DNA of 64,000 nucleotides from NCBI GenBank assembly GCA_031553535.1, contig JAVBLM010000031.1, positions 4,682 to 68,681 on the forward strand, given 5' to 3'. The position numbers were made by a program, and so were the translations under genes. Below the pieces are notes generated by a model that searched no databases, was not told the DNA's origin, and saw only the letters and a program-made list of their open reading frames with translations. Positions 35,448 to 44,399 of this stretch are shown here, one piece after another (the first letter of the stretch is position 1; each line of letters starts with the position of its first letter). The DNA is from JAIROC01 sp031553535. Lineage in GTDB: Bacteria; Bacteroidota; Bacteroidia; Bacteroidales; WCHB1-69.

Positions 35448-36331
35448 TATTTTATTTCCTTACCTTTCGGAGGTGTTTTTTTTATCGCAACAGGATACGT
35501 TTTCCTTGCAAAAGAATAATATAAAAATATAATTCCCAGCAATATAAACGGAATACTTAAATATTGCCCCATGTTTAATGTTAGCGTATCTTCAAATGCA
35601 ACCTGGTTTTCCTTTACAAATTCTATAAAGAATCGTGCGGTAAAGATAACAACCAAAAGTGTTCCAACGCTTCTTCCCCCCGGAATATGTCCTTTTGTTT
35701 TCTTAAAATAATACCACATCTGATAAGCAAACAATGAGATATAAACCAACGCTTCATATATTTGAGTAGGATGCCTTGGCTCACAACAATCCCTAGTACC
35801 TTCTAATTGCATAAAAACGAATCCCCAGGGCATAGTTGTTACCGTGCCGATAATTTCAGAATTCATTAAGTTGCCAATACGTACAAAAGCGGCAGCTACG
35901 GGGATAGCAATAGATAATCTATCCAATAGCCAAACTAAACTCATCTTGTGTTTCCATGAATAATACAGTACAAATAAGATAATTGCGGTTGTCCCTCCAT
36001 GACTGGCCAAGCCTGAATATCCTGTAAATTCCCAACCGCTTGCTGTTTGTGTGAAGGGAATAAATATTTCTAAAATATGATCTTTAAAATATGCCCAGTC
36101 ATAAAACAGGCAATGTCCCAAACGTAAGCCGACTACTGTCCAGAGAATGGTAAAGATGGCAAAACGGTCAATCAAGACCGCATCCACTTTTTCTGTTTTG
36201 GCTATTTTTTGTAATACCAAATATGCCAATAAAAATCCGCTTGCCAATAATAGCCCATACCAACCTACGCGGACGGAACCGATACTAAAAAGTATTGGAT
36301 CCGTATTCCATATAATATAATTTAATATCAT
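35447..36331 (-). CDS. lgt: Phosphatidylglycerol-prolipoprotein diacylglyceryl transferase
   Basis: This 294-residue protein has about seven membrane helices. Family motifs are SGLASHGGTTA (catalytic His-Gly-Gly block), RIGNLMNSEIIG (the conserved Arg and Asn-Glu signature) and HPTQIYEAL. It moves a diacylglyceryl group from phosphatidylglycerol to the lipobox Cys of prolipoproteins at the inner membrane, the first step in maturing the many lipoproteins in this window. The start ATG 36331 lies 3 bases after the cysS stop, and its own stop overlaps the sufD start. Confidence 0.97.
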   Translation of the reverse strand: MILNYIIWNTDPILFSIGSVRVGWYGLLLASGFLLAYLVLQKIAKTEKVDAVLIDRFAIFTILWTVVGLRLGHCLFYDWAYFKDHILEIFIPFTQTASGWEFTGYSGLASHGGTTAIILFVLYYSWKHKMSLVWLLDRLSIAIPVAAAFVRIGNLMNSEIIGTVTTMPWGFVFMQLEGTRDCCEPRHPTQIYEALVYISLFAYQMWYYFKKTKGHIPGGRSVGTLLVVIFTARFFIEFVKENQVAFEDTLTLNMGQYLSIPFILLGIIFLYYSFARKTYPVAIKKTPPKGKEIK

Positions 36332-36334
36332 AAT

Positions 36335-37831
36335 TTATTTTGTTTGACTAATTGACCACTCGACACCATCTTTTGTATCTTTAAGTGTTATACCTATCTG
36401 TGTTAGCATATCTCGAATCGTATCTGCTGTAGTGTAATCTTTATCTTTCTTGGCTTTTTGCCTTAACTCGATAATGACATGCATTAATTCGTTATCAAGT
36501 CCATCCGTCATTGAATCATTTGCCGTTGGTTTCATTCCCAGAATATCGAACAAAAATACATTAAATAAATCTCTCAGATCATTAATATTCTCTTGAGTTA
36601 ACGATGTTTTTCCATCGTTGGCCTGATTGATAATTCTGGACGCTTCAAATAAATTGGCAATTACAATGGGACTATTGAGATCATCATCCATTGCATGTAA
36701 ACAATTTTGGTAAAGAATCCCTGTATTTTCCGTAGAAGAAGATGAAGGTTTCAATTTATCTAATAGATCATACGCCGAGAATAATTTTTTCATTCCTTTT
36801 TCTGCAGCAATCAAAGCTTCATTGGAGAAATCAATCGTGCTGCTGTAGTGTGCTTGCAGGATAAAGAAACGTATTGTCATCGGATGATATGCTTGTTGCA
36901 ATAAATGATGGTTTCCTGTGAAAAACTCATTTAATGTAATAAAGTTACCCAGGGATTTTCCCATCTTCTGCCCATTGATGGTAACCATATTATTGTGTAT
37001 CCAATATCTTACAGTGTCTGTCTGGTTGGCAATTTTATTCTGGCATATCTCCGACTCATGATGTGGGAACATTAGATCCATCCCTCCACCATGTATATCG
37101 AATTGTTTTCCCAGATATTTTGTGCTCATTGCCGTACATTCTAAATGCCATCCCGGGAATCCCTCACTCCATGGTGATTTCCATCTCATAATATGAGCAG
37201 GGGAGGCTTTTTTCCATAGTGCAAAATCAGCAGAGTTGCGTTTTTCTTCCTGTCCGTCAAGCTCACGGGTAGAGGACAGTAAATCTTCCAACTTGCGGCC
37301 GGACAAGATACCGTAATGATAATCTTTATCATACTTTACCACATCGAAATAGACCGAACCATTAGATTCATACGCGTAACCGGCATCCAGTATTTTTTGA
37401 ACAATATCTATTTGTTCCATGATATGCCCGCTTGCCCTGGATTCTATGCTTGGGCGTAATACGTTTAACGCATCCATAGCAAAATGGTATTGATCCAAAT
37501 AAAATTGGGCAACCTCCATGGGTTCGAGCTGTTCTATCCGTGCCTTTTTAGCAATTTTGTCTTCCCCTTCATCGGCATCGTTTTCCAAGTGGCCAACATC
37601 GGTAATATTACGCACATACCGAACTTTATAATCAAGATACTTTAGATATCGGAATAGTAAATCAAATACGATAGCAGGACGTGCATGTCCTAAATGGGGC
37701 TCTCCATATACGGTAGGCCCGCATACATACATTCCTACAAAAGGAGGATTAATGGGTTCAAAAAGCTCTTTCTTATGAGATAAGGTATTGTGTATTTTTA
37801 GTATATGAGACTTTTCCTTTTTACGTTCCAT
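36335..37831 (-). CDS. cysS: Cysteinyl-tRNA synthetase
   Basis: This 498-residue class I synthetase has the zinc and HIGH region YVCGPTVYGEPHLGHARPAI near residue 35-50. HLECTAMSTKYLG (zinc Cys) is near 230, then FDIHGGGMDLMFPHHESEICQ (zinc His), and the KMSKS variant KMGKSLGNF is near 290. The C-terminal helical DALR-like part runs from about 360. It charges tRNA-Cys. The next gene upstream, encoding a DUF1573 protein, ends 8 bases before the start codon, so it lies in a four-gene unit DUF1573-cysS-lgt-sufD. Confidence 0.97.
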   Translation of the reverse strand: MERKKEKSHILKIHNTLSHKKELFEPINPPFVGMYVCGPTVYGEPHLGHARPAIVFDLLFRYLKYLDYKVRYVRNITDVGHLENDADEGEDKIAKKARIEQLEPMEVAQFYLDQYHFAMDALNVLRPSIESRASGHIMEQIDIVQKILDAGYAYESNGSVYFDVVKYDKDYHYGILSGRKLEDLLSSTRELDGQEEKRNSADFALWKKASPAHIMRWKSPWSEGFPGWHLECTAMSTKYLGKQFDIHGGGMDLMFPHHESEICQNKIANQTDTVRYWIHNNMVTINGQKMGKSLGNFITLNEFFTGNHHLLQQAYHPMTIRFFILQAHYSSTIDFSNEALIAAEKGMKKLFSAYDLLDKLKPSSSSTENTGILYQNCLHAMDDDLNSPIVIANLFEASRIINQANDGKTSLTQENINDLRDLFNVFLFDILGMKPTANDSMTDGLDNELMHVIIELRQKAKKDKDYTTADTIRDMLTQIGITLKDTKDGVEWSISQTK

Positions 37832-37839
37832 GAATTACT

Positions 37840-38928
37840 CTATTCTGTTTTTGCCGGTTTAGGATTTAAATTTCCGGTAATTTTGAGGGTAATTTTAGGT
37901 TGTGACGGATCATTGGTTATAACATCGATTGTCCGCATTTGCTTACCTGTTTTACCATGTGTTCTGAAGATAGCCTTTATTTCAGTACTTTCTCCCGGAT
38001 TCAGATCATTTTTCTCAGGTTTAACTACCGTGCATCCACATGATTGTTTTAATTTACGAACATGGAGAACACTTTTCCCGGCATTGGTAAGTATAAAATT
38101 ATGCGTTACATCTTCCCCTTCTGTCGCTGTGCCGAAAGGATATTCAATATTATCGAAAGAGGCGACAGGTGCATCTGCTTTTTGCTGTGGTGTCCATGAT
38201 TCAAAATCATCGAATATTTCACCTGTAATATATAATGATTTATTAGGACGATTTGTATCATTGGTGATAATTGTAACTTTATCCCATACATTTCCCCAAT
38301 CATTTTTTGTGGCAGCAGAATATTTAAAAACAATTTTTCCTTCTTCATTTGGTGCCAGTTCTTGAGGTATACTTATTATTTGAATTGAAGCAGGTAATGT
38401 TCCATACGAGAATGTCATCGTATTTCCATATACATTATAGATGAAAAACGTGTCAATAATTACAGATGCAGGATTCATTGTATAACGAAGAGAGTTTGTT
38501 TTATAACGTATATTTCCTTCCATCATCCCATATGTTTCCTCTTTAGTGCGTGGCCGGGGTTCTATATCGGCTTTAATGGTTAATGGATAGTCGTATTTTT
38601 TTCCATCTTCTATTGTTTTAACAACGATATTGTGTTCGAAATTCCCTGACAGGTTACGGGGAACAAGTGTTACCTGAACGGTTCCTTTGCCTTTGGGGGC
38701 TATTGTATCCCGATTAGCAGTGATACGGAGCGCACGGTTGTTGTTTTCCACCATAACCAGTGATATGGGGGATTTCGATTTGTTTTCGTATGAAAAAGTA
38801 CAACTAACCTCACCATCCGTTTCCTTTATTTTTTGAAAATTATGTTCTGTTTTATCGAACCCCAATTTTTGTGCAACGGAAAACAATGACAAGGATATAA
38901 ACCCGATGATTAAACTAAACTGTCTCAT
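37840..38928 (-). CDS. DUF1573 periplasmic protein (Ig-like repeats)
   Basis: This 362-residue protein has signal peptide MRQFSLIIGFISLSLFSVAQ. The mature part begins LGFDKTEHNFQKIKETDGEV, the typical DUF1573 opening, with F.f.nk...pi blocks. A second DUF1573 unit occurs near residue 250 (IEYPFGTATEGEDVTHNFIL, then VRKLKQSCGCTVVKPEK, then LNPGESTEIKAIF). The SCGCT block is the family's most conserved point. It is probably periplasmic and made of Ig-like domains; its function is not known. It heads the cysS-lgt-sufD unit and has its own promoter box. Confidence 0.9.
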   Translation of the reverse strand: MRQFSLIIGFISLSLFSVAQKLGFDKTEHNFQKIKETDGEVSCTFSYENKSKSPISLVMVENNNRALRITANRDTIAPKGKGTVQVTLVPRNLSGNFEHNIVVKTIEDGKKYDYPLTIKADIEPRPRTKEETYGMMEGNIRYKTNSLRYTMNPASVIIDTFFIYNVYGNTMTFSYGTLPASIQIISIPQELAPNEEGKIVFKYSAATKNDWGNVWDKVTIITNDTNRPNKSLYITGEIFDDFESWTPQQKADAPVASFDNIEYPFGTATEGEDVTHNFILTNAGKSVLHVRKLKQSCGCTVVKPEKNDLNPGESTEIKAIFRTHGKTGKQMRTIDVITNDPSQPKITLKITGNLNPKPAKTE

Positions 38929-38967
38929 GATTTTTATTTATTAAATAGCATATATTTATTTATACTA

Positions 38968-38975
38968 CAAAAGTA
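38968..38975 (-). promoter_or_regulatory. -7 promoter box of the DUF1573-cysS-lgt-sufD unit
   Basis: The minus strand reads TACTTTTG (TAnnTTTG), 39 bases before the ATG at 38928. Confidence 0.55.
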
Positions 38976-39136
38976 CACCATTTTTTTTTTACCTGCTTTT
39001 ATTTGTGCAAGAAAAATTTCACATACAAAATAAAAAAAACACTAAACTTTATTTTGAAATACGGAGAAAATTCAATGATGAACAGTGATAACTTGCGGAG
39101 AAAGCTCTAACTTAAAAATCAAGATAATAAATAATG

Positions 39137-39632
39137 TGAGTCCGGGATATAAATTGAGACTTTTTCAAATACGGATAATATCTCCCTTAGTGTGTCTCTC
39201 ATAGATATCCGCATAGATGCTGCTTTCTGGTCTTCCCGAAGCGTCCAAACCAAATGGTTTATTACTTTCTGGTCTTCCCGAAACGTCCAAACCAAATGGT
39301 TTATTATTTTCTGGTGTTCCAGAAATGTCCAAACCAAATGGTTTATTACTTTCTGGTGTTCCCGAAATGTCCAAACCAAATGGTTTATTACTTTCTGGTC
39401 TTCCCGAAACGTCCAAACCAAATGGTTTATTACTTTCTGGTCTTCCCGAAATGTCCAAACCAAATGGTTTATTGCTTTCGGATCTTCTGAAAATGTCCAA
39501 ACTAAATGGTAAAATATTTTCAGATTCCCCCAAAACGTCTATCCCAAATAGTAAAATATTTTCTTTTTCCTGCGAAACCGGTAAAGTTTTCAGGATAATA
39601 AGAAAATGGAAGGATAAATAAGAAGGGGAAAA
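39137..39632 (+). repeat. ~500-bp composite element containing array 4
   Basis: The left flank (39137-39215: ATAAATTGAGACTTTTTCAA, then CTTAGTGTGTCTCTCATA, then ATATCCGC) and the right flank (39555-39632: TTTTTCCTGCGAAACCGGTA, then TTTCAGGATAAT, then AAGAAGGGGAAAA) match the flanks of array 5 in the same order and orientation. The array therefore moves or duplicates as part of a larger unit. No terminal inverted repeat or ORF of a transposase was seen. Confidence 0.75.
39223..39600 (+). repeat. 42-bp tandem array 4
   Basis: Units start at 39223, 39265, 39307, 39349, 39391, 39433, 39475, 39517 and 39559, in exact phase. Each is built CTTTCTGGTCTTCCCGAAAC plus spacer GTCCAAACCAAATGGTTTAT. The unit at 39307 has the perfect stem TTTCTGG/CCAGAAA, most others a single mismatch, and the last two units are diverged. 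It is open in several frames on both strands, producing ORFs of 78-134 codons with 14-residue repeats that I do not regard as genes. Confidence 0.95.
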
Positions 39633-39694
39633 TAGTATTCTTGCAATCTGTATATCAAACAGTCCCCTAAATAGATTATTTTACTCTATCTGAT

Positions 39695-39808
39695 ACTCTT
39701 ACGCAAGTTATAGGAAGCAAGCAAGTCATTCAATAGCTATTGTAAGAAACTATACGAAGATGTTCATGTTTCATTTCATGAGTTATAACATGTAACTTGC
39801 GTAACTTC
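39695..39808. repeat. MITE-like element, TIR TTACGCAAGTTA, copy 3
   Basis: TTACGCAAGTTA near 39699-39710 is the inverse of TAACTTGCGTAA at 39793-39804. The element is 114 bp and lies between composite element 4 and the korB terminator. Confidence 0.6.
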
Positions 39809-39879
39809 TGTTATTATTTATTTAAAGATATAAAATCCCTGCAACAACGGTTTTTCAGTATTTCAAAATGAGATTCAAC

Positions 39880-39912
39880 AAAAAAAAGCGAAACACATGT
39901 ATTCCGCTTTTT
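39880..39912 (-). terminator. Terminator of korAB
   Basis: On the minus strand AAAAAGCG pairs with CGCTTTTT around an ATACATGTG-containing loop and runs into eight T residues, 24 bases after the korB stop. Confidence 0.75.
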
Positions 39913-39935
39913 ATTATTAACTGAGTCTATTGATA

Positions 39936-40967
39936 TTATATTTCCCAGGTATCTCCGCTGTTTAGCAGGTCATCCACGTTGCGGATTTTAGATGTTTGTT
40001 GAGCTTCCTTAATCTGATCTTCCAATAATTGATCGTATGTAGGGGCTATCGTTGAACGTATCACACCCAAGGCAACAGGAAAGTTAGGAAGGCTCATTTT
40101 TGCCAGCATCAAATGCAAACCGGCATCTTGCTGGTACATGTCATGTATTAAAATGTCTTCTTCCCGGATTCCATTTTCCCCGATTGTAACTACTTCCAAT
40201 CCCCGTTCTCCCAAAATGATTCCCTTGTCTCTGTTCTTTCCAAAGATCATAGGTTCTCCGTCACGAAGGATTAATTGATTGTCGGCAGCGGTATCCCGGT
40301 TGGTAATAGCGTTATGCGTACCGTCGTTGAAAATAATGCAATTTTGTAAAAACTCTACCACTGAAGTGCCATTATGTTTTGCCGCTTCAAGCATTACTTC
40401 CTGCATTAATTTTAAATTATTATCCACTACGCGTGCAAAAAATGTTCCTCTTGCGCTCAACACTAATTCTCCCGGCATGAAGGGTTCTTCTATTGTCCCT
40501 TGGGGAGAAGTTTTTGTTTTGCTGCCGAATGGAGTAGTAGGGGAATATTGGCCTTTTGTTAAACCGTAGATTTGATTATTGAACAATAAAATATTCAAGT
40601 CAATATTTCGGCGGATGGCGTGAATAAAATGATTCCCTCCGATGGCCATGGAATCACCGTCTCCTGATATTACCCAAACACTTAGTTGGCGATTGGACAC
40701 TCTGATACCGGTTGCTATTGGATTAGCACGGCCATGTATACCATGAAAACCGTATGTATTAACATAATATGGAAATCGAGAGGCGCAACCTATTCCCGAT
40801 ACCAGGCAAAAATTCTCTTTCCGATAACCAATTTTGGGAAATACATTTTCTAATGAAGCTAAAATCGCGTGAGATCCGCATCCCGGACACCATTTTACCA
40901 TTTGATCACTAGCAAAATCATCTTTTGTTAAGGCAATCCTAGACCTTTCTATTGTTTCGTAACTCAT
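39936..40967 (-). CDS. korB: 2-oxoacid:ferredoxin oxidoreductase, beta subunit
   Basis: This 343-residue thiamine-pyrophosphate-binding subunit has the first cluster ligands in KWCPGCGSHAIL near residue 28. The TPP motif ISGDGDSMAIGGNHFIHAIRRN is near 100, with Asn ligands in LLFNNQIYGLTKGQYSPTTP near 130. It forms the catalytic half of an oxidative decarboxylase using ferredoxin and CoA. The pair fits 2-oxoglutarate:ferredoxin oxidoreductase, which closes a reductive or anaerobic TCA branch in Bacteroidota, although the keto acid cannot be proved from sequence. It follows korA by 3 bases. Confidence 0.94.
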   Translation of the reverse strand: MSYETIERSRIALTKDDFASDQMVKWCPGCGSHAILASLENVFPKIGYRKENFCLVSGIGCASRFPYYVNTYGFHGIHGRANPIATGIRVSNRQLSVWVISGDGDSMAIGGNHFIHAIRRNIDLNILLFNNQIYGLTKGQYSPTTPFGSKTKTSPQGTIEEPFMPGELVLSARGTFFARVVDNNLKLMQEVMLEAAKHNGTSVVEFLQNCIIFNDGTHNAITNRDTAADNQLILRDGEPMIFGKNRDKGIILGERGLEVVTIGENGIREEDILIHDMYQQDAGLHLMLAKMSLPNFPVALGVIRSTIAPTYDQLLEDQIKEAQQTSKIRNVDDLLNSGDTWEI

Positions 40968-40970
40968 TAT

Positions 40971-42818
40971 TTATTTCTCCTCTATTGTTTGGTTGAATTT
41001 TTCTATTAACTCTTCAGTTGTGAATGGTAATCCTTGAACTTTGCAGAATTTTGTATACGAAAAACCGGGATGTTTCATGCGTAAATAATCTGCAAATTGT
41101 CCTCCGTTAAGTTCACAAACCAATATCTTTTTAAAGTTTTTAAAGATATCTGCCGTATTTTTGGGTAAAGGCATAATATATTTAAAGTGTGCCAGACTAA
41201 CTTTCTTACCTTGTTTTTGCATTTCCTTAACCGCAACAAGCGTTTGTCCATAAGTTCCTCCCCAGCTAACAACCAGCAAATCACCCTTAGCATCTCCGAT
41301 TACTTCCTGTTCAGGAATATAATTGGCCACTCTTTGCACTTTCTCGTCGCGATAGCGTACCATCTTTTCATGGTTAAGAGGATCGGTAGATACTTCCCCT
41401 TTTATATCCGTTTTTTCCAATCCGCCTATTCGATGACGTAACCCTTCCGTTCCCGGAATAGCCCATTTACGTGCCAATGTTTTTTCATCTCTGCGGTAGG
41501 GCGCATAATTTTCTTCATTAGGCCCCGCTAAAGGAGGTGTTATAGAAGGTAGATCCGCTACCTTAGGTATACGGAATAATTCGGAACCTTGTCCGATATA
41601 GCCATCCGTTAACAAAATAACAGGGGTCATATGCTCCATTGCTAATTTTGCAGAAAGATAAGCCGACATAAAACAATCGTTTGGAGAAGATGCTGCCATT
41701 ACGATACAAGGACATTCTCCGTTACGTCCGAAAAGTGCCTGGTATAAGTCTGCCTGTTCCGATTTGGTAGGCATTCCGGTAGAAGGGCCTGCACGTTGAA
41801 CATCTACAATAACAATCGGCAACTCCGTTATAACCGCCAAACCGATAGCTTCTGATTTAAGTGATAACCCGGGGCCGGAAGTAGTTGTCACCGCCATAGA
41901 TCCTGCAAAGGAAGCGCCGATAGAAGAACAAATACCGGCAATTTCGTCTTCACATTGCATTACTCGTGCATTAAGTGATTTATGTTTTGCCAATTCAATC
42001 AAAATATCCGTTGCAGGTGTAATAGGATAGGATCCTAAGAACAAAGGACGTTTTGAACGCTCGGAAGCTGCCAATAATCCCCATGCTGTTGCTGTATTCC
42101 CCGCAATGTTACGATATTTTCCTTTAGGAAGATTAGCTGTCGCTACATGGAAACGGGAATGTATTGCTTCTACTGATTCGGCATATATATACCCGGCTTT
42201 TAATACTTCTATATTTGCTTTTGCGATTGTCGGTTTCTTCTTGAATTTAGAATCGATTAATTTCGAGATCGTGTCAAGATCTCTGTCGAATATAAAAGCA
42301 ACGATTCCAAGAGCAAACATGTTTTTTGTTTGTTCTGCTGCTTTCATATCAAGACCAAAATCAGCACCAACTCTTCTGGCGGAAGAACTTATAGGTGCTG
42401 CAATTATATTATAACTGGATAAGCAACCATCTTCTAACGGATTACAAGCGTATCCGGCTTTTTCGATCGCTTTATCAACAAAAGAATCTGCATCAACGAT
42501 GATAGTCCCTCCGGTAGTAACCCATTTTAAGTTTGCTTTTAATGAGGCCGGATTCATAGCCACAAGAACGTCGCATTTGTCTCCGATGGTGCGAATCTCT
42601 TTGCCGATGTGAACTTGATAACCCGAAACTCCTGCAACTGTATTATGCGGAGCACGAATTTCGGCGGGATAATCAGGAAATGTAGCCAAATCATTTCCAG
42701 TTAGTGCTGATGCGTCAGAAAAAAGTGTCCCCGTAAGTTGCATTCCGTCCCCGGAATCTCCTACAAACTTAACGGCAACACTGTCTTTTTCAACAGTTTT
42801 AAACTTGTCATTTGCCAT
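40971..42818 (-). CDS. korA: 2-oxoacid:ferredoxin oxidoreductase, alpha subunit (gamma-alpha fusion)
   Basis: This 615-residue protein has the gamma domain fused at the N-terminus (VKFVGDSGDGMQLTGTLFSD, residues 14-33; FPDYPAEIRAP near 50). Next is the alpha pyrimidine-binding domain from about 220 (LGSYPITPATDILIELAK, then VTTTSGPGLSLKSEAIGLAV). The C-terminal transketolase-like domain is from about 490 (VVSWGGTYGQTLVAVKEM). It works with KorB. The fused layout is typical of KorA. It heads the two-gene unit, with a -7 box 48 bases upstream. Confidence 0.95.
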   Translation of the reverse strand: MANDKFKTVEKDSVAVKFVGDSGDGMQLTGTLFSDASALTGNDLATFPDYPAEIRAPHNTVAGVSGYQVHIGKEIRTIGDKCDVLVAMNPASLKANLKWVTTGGTIIVDADSFVDKAIEKAGYACNPLEDGCLSSYNIIAAPISSSARRVGADFGLDMKAAEQTKNMFALGIVAFIFDRDLDTISKLIDSKFKKKPTIAKANIEVLKAGYIYAESVEAIHSRFHVATANLPKGKYRNIAGNTATAWGLLAASERSKRPLFLGSYPITPATDILIELAKHKSLNARVMQCEDEIAGICSSIGASFAGSMAVTTTSGPGLSLKSEAIGLAVITELPIVIVDVQRAGPSTGMPTKSEQADLYQALFGRNGECPCIVMAASSPNDCFMSAYLSAKLAMEHMTPVILLTDGYIGQGSELFRIPKVADLPSITPPLAGPNEENYAPYRRDEKTLARKWAIPGTEGLRHRIGGLEKTDIKGEVSTDPLNHEKMVRYRDEKVQRVANYIPEQEVIGDAKGDLLVVSWGGTYGQTLVAVKEMQKQGKKVSLAHFKYIMPLPKNTADIFKNFKKILVCELNGGQFADYLRMKHPGFSYTKFCKVQGLPFTTEELIEKFNQTIEEK

Positions 42819-42865
42819 AGCTTACAATGTATATATTTATAAATTATTTTCTCGTTTTTATTTTG

Positions 42866-42873
42866 CAAAAGTA
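42866..42873 (-). promoter_or_regulatory. -7 promoter box of korAB
   Basis: The minus strand reads TACTTTTG (TAnnTTTG) upstream of the ATG at 42818. The 42819-43134 divergent gap holds this box and the one at 43045 and is otherwise AT-rich. Confidence 0.55.
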
Positions 42874-43044
42874 TAGTTTTTATTCCAAAGTAAATATTTT
42901 TTTCGTAAATATTTTATTTATAAAAATTAAATAAAAAAAATATAAATAATTTGCTGTATATATTGTGGTTATGTGTTATTTTTAAAGTTAATCAACATTA
43001 TTTATGAAAGGGATAAAATAGAGGGAAGTGTAAATGAAATTTTA

Positions 43045-43052
43045 TACTTTTG
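43045..43052 (+). promoter_or_regulatory. -7 promoter box of the lytic transglycosylase
   Basis: TACTTTTG (TAnnTTTG), 82 bases before the ATG at 43135. Confidence 0.5.
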
Positions 43053-43134
43053 TAATAATATTTTCATTGACGTTATATTACCTGGAAAGATATTGAAAAT
43101 TATAGAATAGTAATGTTTAAAAATAGATTGATTC

Positions 43135-44139
43135 ATGACAGCAAAATTTAAAATCACTTTATTCCCTGTTTTTGTTCTTATTCTGGGAGGAGTATGTTTT
43201 TTCTTACTAATAGGAACAACACCGAATAATACGGGTAATAAAGAATTAAATATAACAGAGACGGATAATAGTAGTTTCTCCTCCCGTTATTGTTTATCGA
43301 ATCCTCCGATACCACAGGCGATTCAATTTGCAGGGGAAAAAGTCCCTGTTGACCGTTATGATGTACGGGAAGCTTTGGATAGAGAATTGCTTGTGAACGT
43401 ATATTGGCAATCGAATTTACTTTTGTTTTGCAAACGTGCATATAGATATTTCCCTGTTATTGAACCTATCTTGGAGAAAGAAGGGATTCCGGAAGATTTT
43501 AAATACCTGGCATTAATAGAGAGCGGTTTAACAAATATAGTTTCTCCTGCGAAAGCAGCCGGTTTCTGGCAATTTATGAAAGAGACGGGATTGAGTCATG
43601 GGCTGGAAATAACGGATGAAGTAGATGAACGTTATCATTTGGAAAAAGCAACCCTTGCCGCTTGCCAATATTTGAAAAAGTCATATGCTCAACATGGTTC
43701 GTGGTTGTCGGCAGCGGCAGCATATAATATGGGGGATAATGGTCTCAAGAGGAATATTACCAGCCAGAAAACTTCTTCCTATTGGGATTTACTGCTTAAT
43801 GAAGAAACGGCAAGATATGTTTATCGGATTCTGGCGGCAAAAATAATTCTGTCCAATCCCCAGGATTATGGAGTAAATCTACGGATAGTTGACTTATATC
43901 AACCATTGCAGGTTAAAACAATAGAAATAGATACAACCATTACAAGCTTGGTGGATTTTGCTATTGCCCAAGGAATAACCTATAAGCAACTTAAAAGCTT
44001 TAATCCCTGGCTAAGAAGCGACAAACTGACAAATAAACTTGGTAAAAAGTATATGATAGTTATTCCTAAAAAAGAATATATACTATATGAGGATCAGGTT
44101 AAGCATATCAATCCTAATGATATGCTTCAGAAACAATAG
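43135..44139 (+). CDS. Membrane-anchored lytic transglycosylase (SLT domain)
   Basis: This 334-residue protein has one N-terminal membrane segment (FPVFVLILGGVCFFLLI, residues 10-26). The SLT domain covers about 110-240: catalytic Glu in FKYLALIESGL, then SPAKAAGFWQFMKETG, then AAAAYNMGDNGLKR. Residues 260-320 look like a single LysM-type peptidoglycan-binding module (TSLVDFAIAQGITYKQLKSF, then NKLGKKYMIVIPKK). It should cut peptidoglycan to 1,6-anhydro products in the periplasm, like MltD. Membrane anchor versus cleaved signal cannot be decided; no lipobox is present. Downstream lies a MITE-like element and no terminator. Confidence 0.92.
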   Translation: MTAKFKITLFPVFVLILGGVCFFLLIGTTPNNTGNKELNITETDNSSFSSRYCLSNPPIPQAIQFAGEKVPVDRYDVREALDRELLVNVYWQSNLLLFCKRAYRYFPVIEPILEKEGIPEDFKYLALIESGLTNIVSPAKAAGFWQFMKETGLSHGLEITDEVDERYHLEKATLAACQYLKKSYAQHGSWLSAAAAYNMGDNGLKRNITSQKTSSYWDLLLNEETARYVYRILAAKIILSNPQDYGVNLRIVDLYQPLQVKTIEIDTTITSLVDFAIAQGITYKQLKSFNPWLRSDKLTNKLGKKYMIVIPKKEYILYEDQVKHINPNDMLQKQ

Positions 44140-44240
44140 AAATAATTAACGGAATTTACAGGAAGTTTTTTCTTATTGATTCGTTTAATATTCGCTTGTT
44201 TCTTAGTTGCACTGATTTACCTTGTAACTTGTGTAACTTC
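44139..44240. repeat. MITE-like element, degenerate copy 4
   Basis: The right end TAACTTGTGTAACTTC (44225-44240) is intact and identical to that of the 7891-8043 element. The left end is decayed but keeps TTTACAGGAAGTT, matching ATTACAGGAAGTT inside copy 2. Confidence 0.5.
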
Positions 44241-44264
44241 TTTTTACTCGCGTAGCTACTATAT

Positions 44265-44339
44265 AAAAAAAGCGTTTCGCTCAAAAATTGGAATAAAATA
44301 TATGGGATAATATCTCTTTATTCTCTTGAAGCGAAACGC
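44265..44339 (-). terminator. GCGTTTCG-family hairpin, copy 3
   Basis: On the minus strand GCGTTTCGC pairs with GCGAAACGC across a ~50-base loop, followed by T7. Relative to copy 2, the ninth base pair is G-C instead of T-A. The loop shares CCCATATATTTT with copy 2 and the upstream minus-strand sequence (to about 44400) is homologous too. Confidence 0.5.
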
Positions 44340-44399
44340 ACAAAACAACTACTATGAAAAAAATATCTTTTTTCCTGATAATAACAACGAGTGAATAGA

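Noticed and set aside
39119..39621. Several overlapping repeat ORFs on both strands (78-134 codons)
   Set aside because: All fall on array 4 and are open in several frames on both strands at once, as expected for a period divisible by three that lacks stops.
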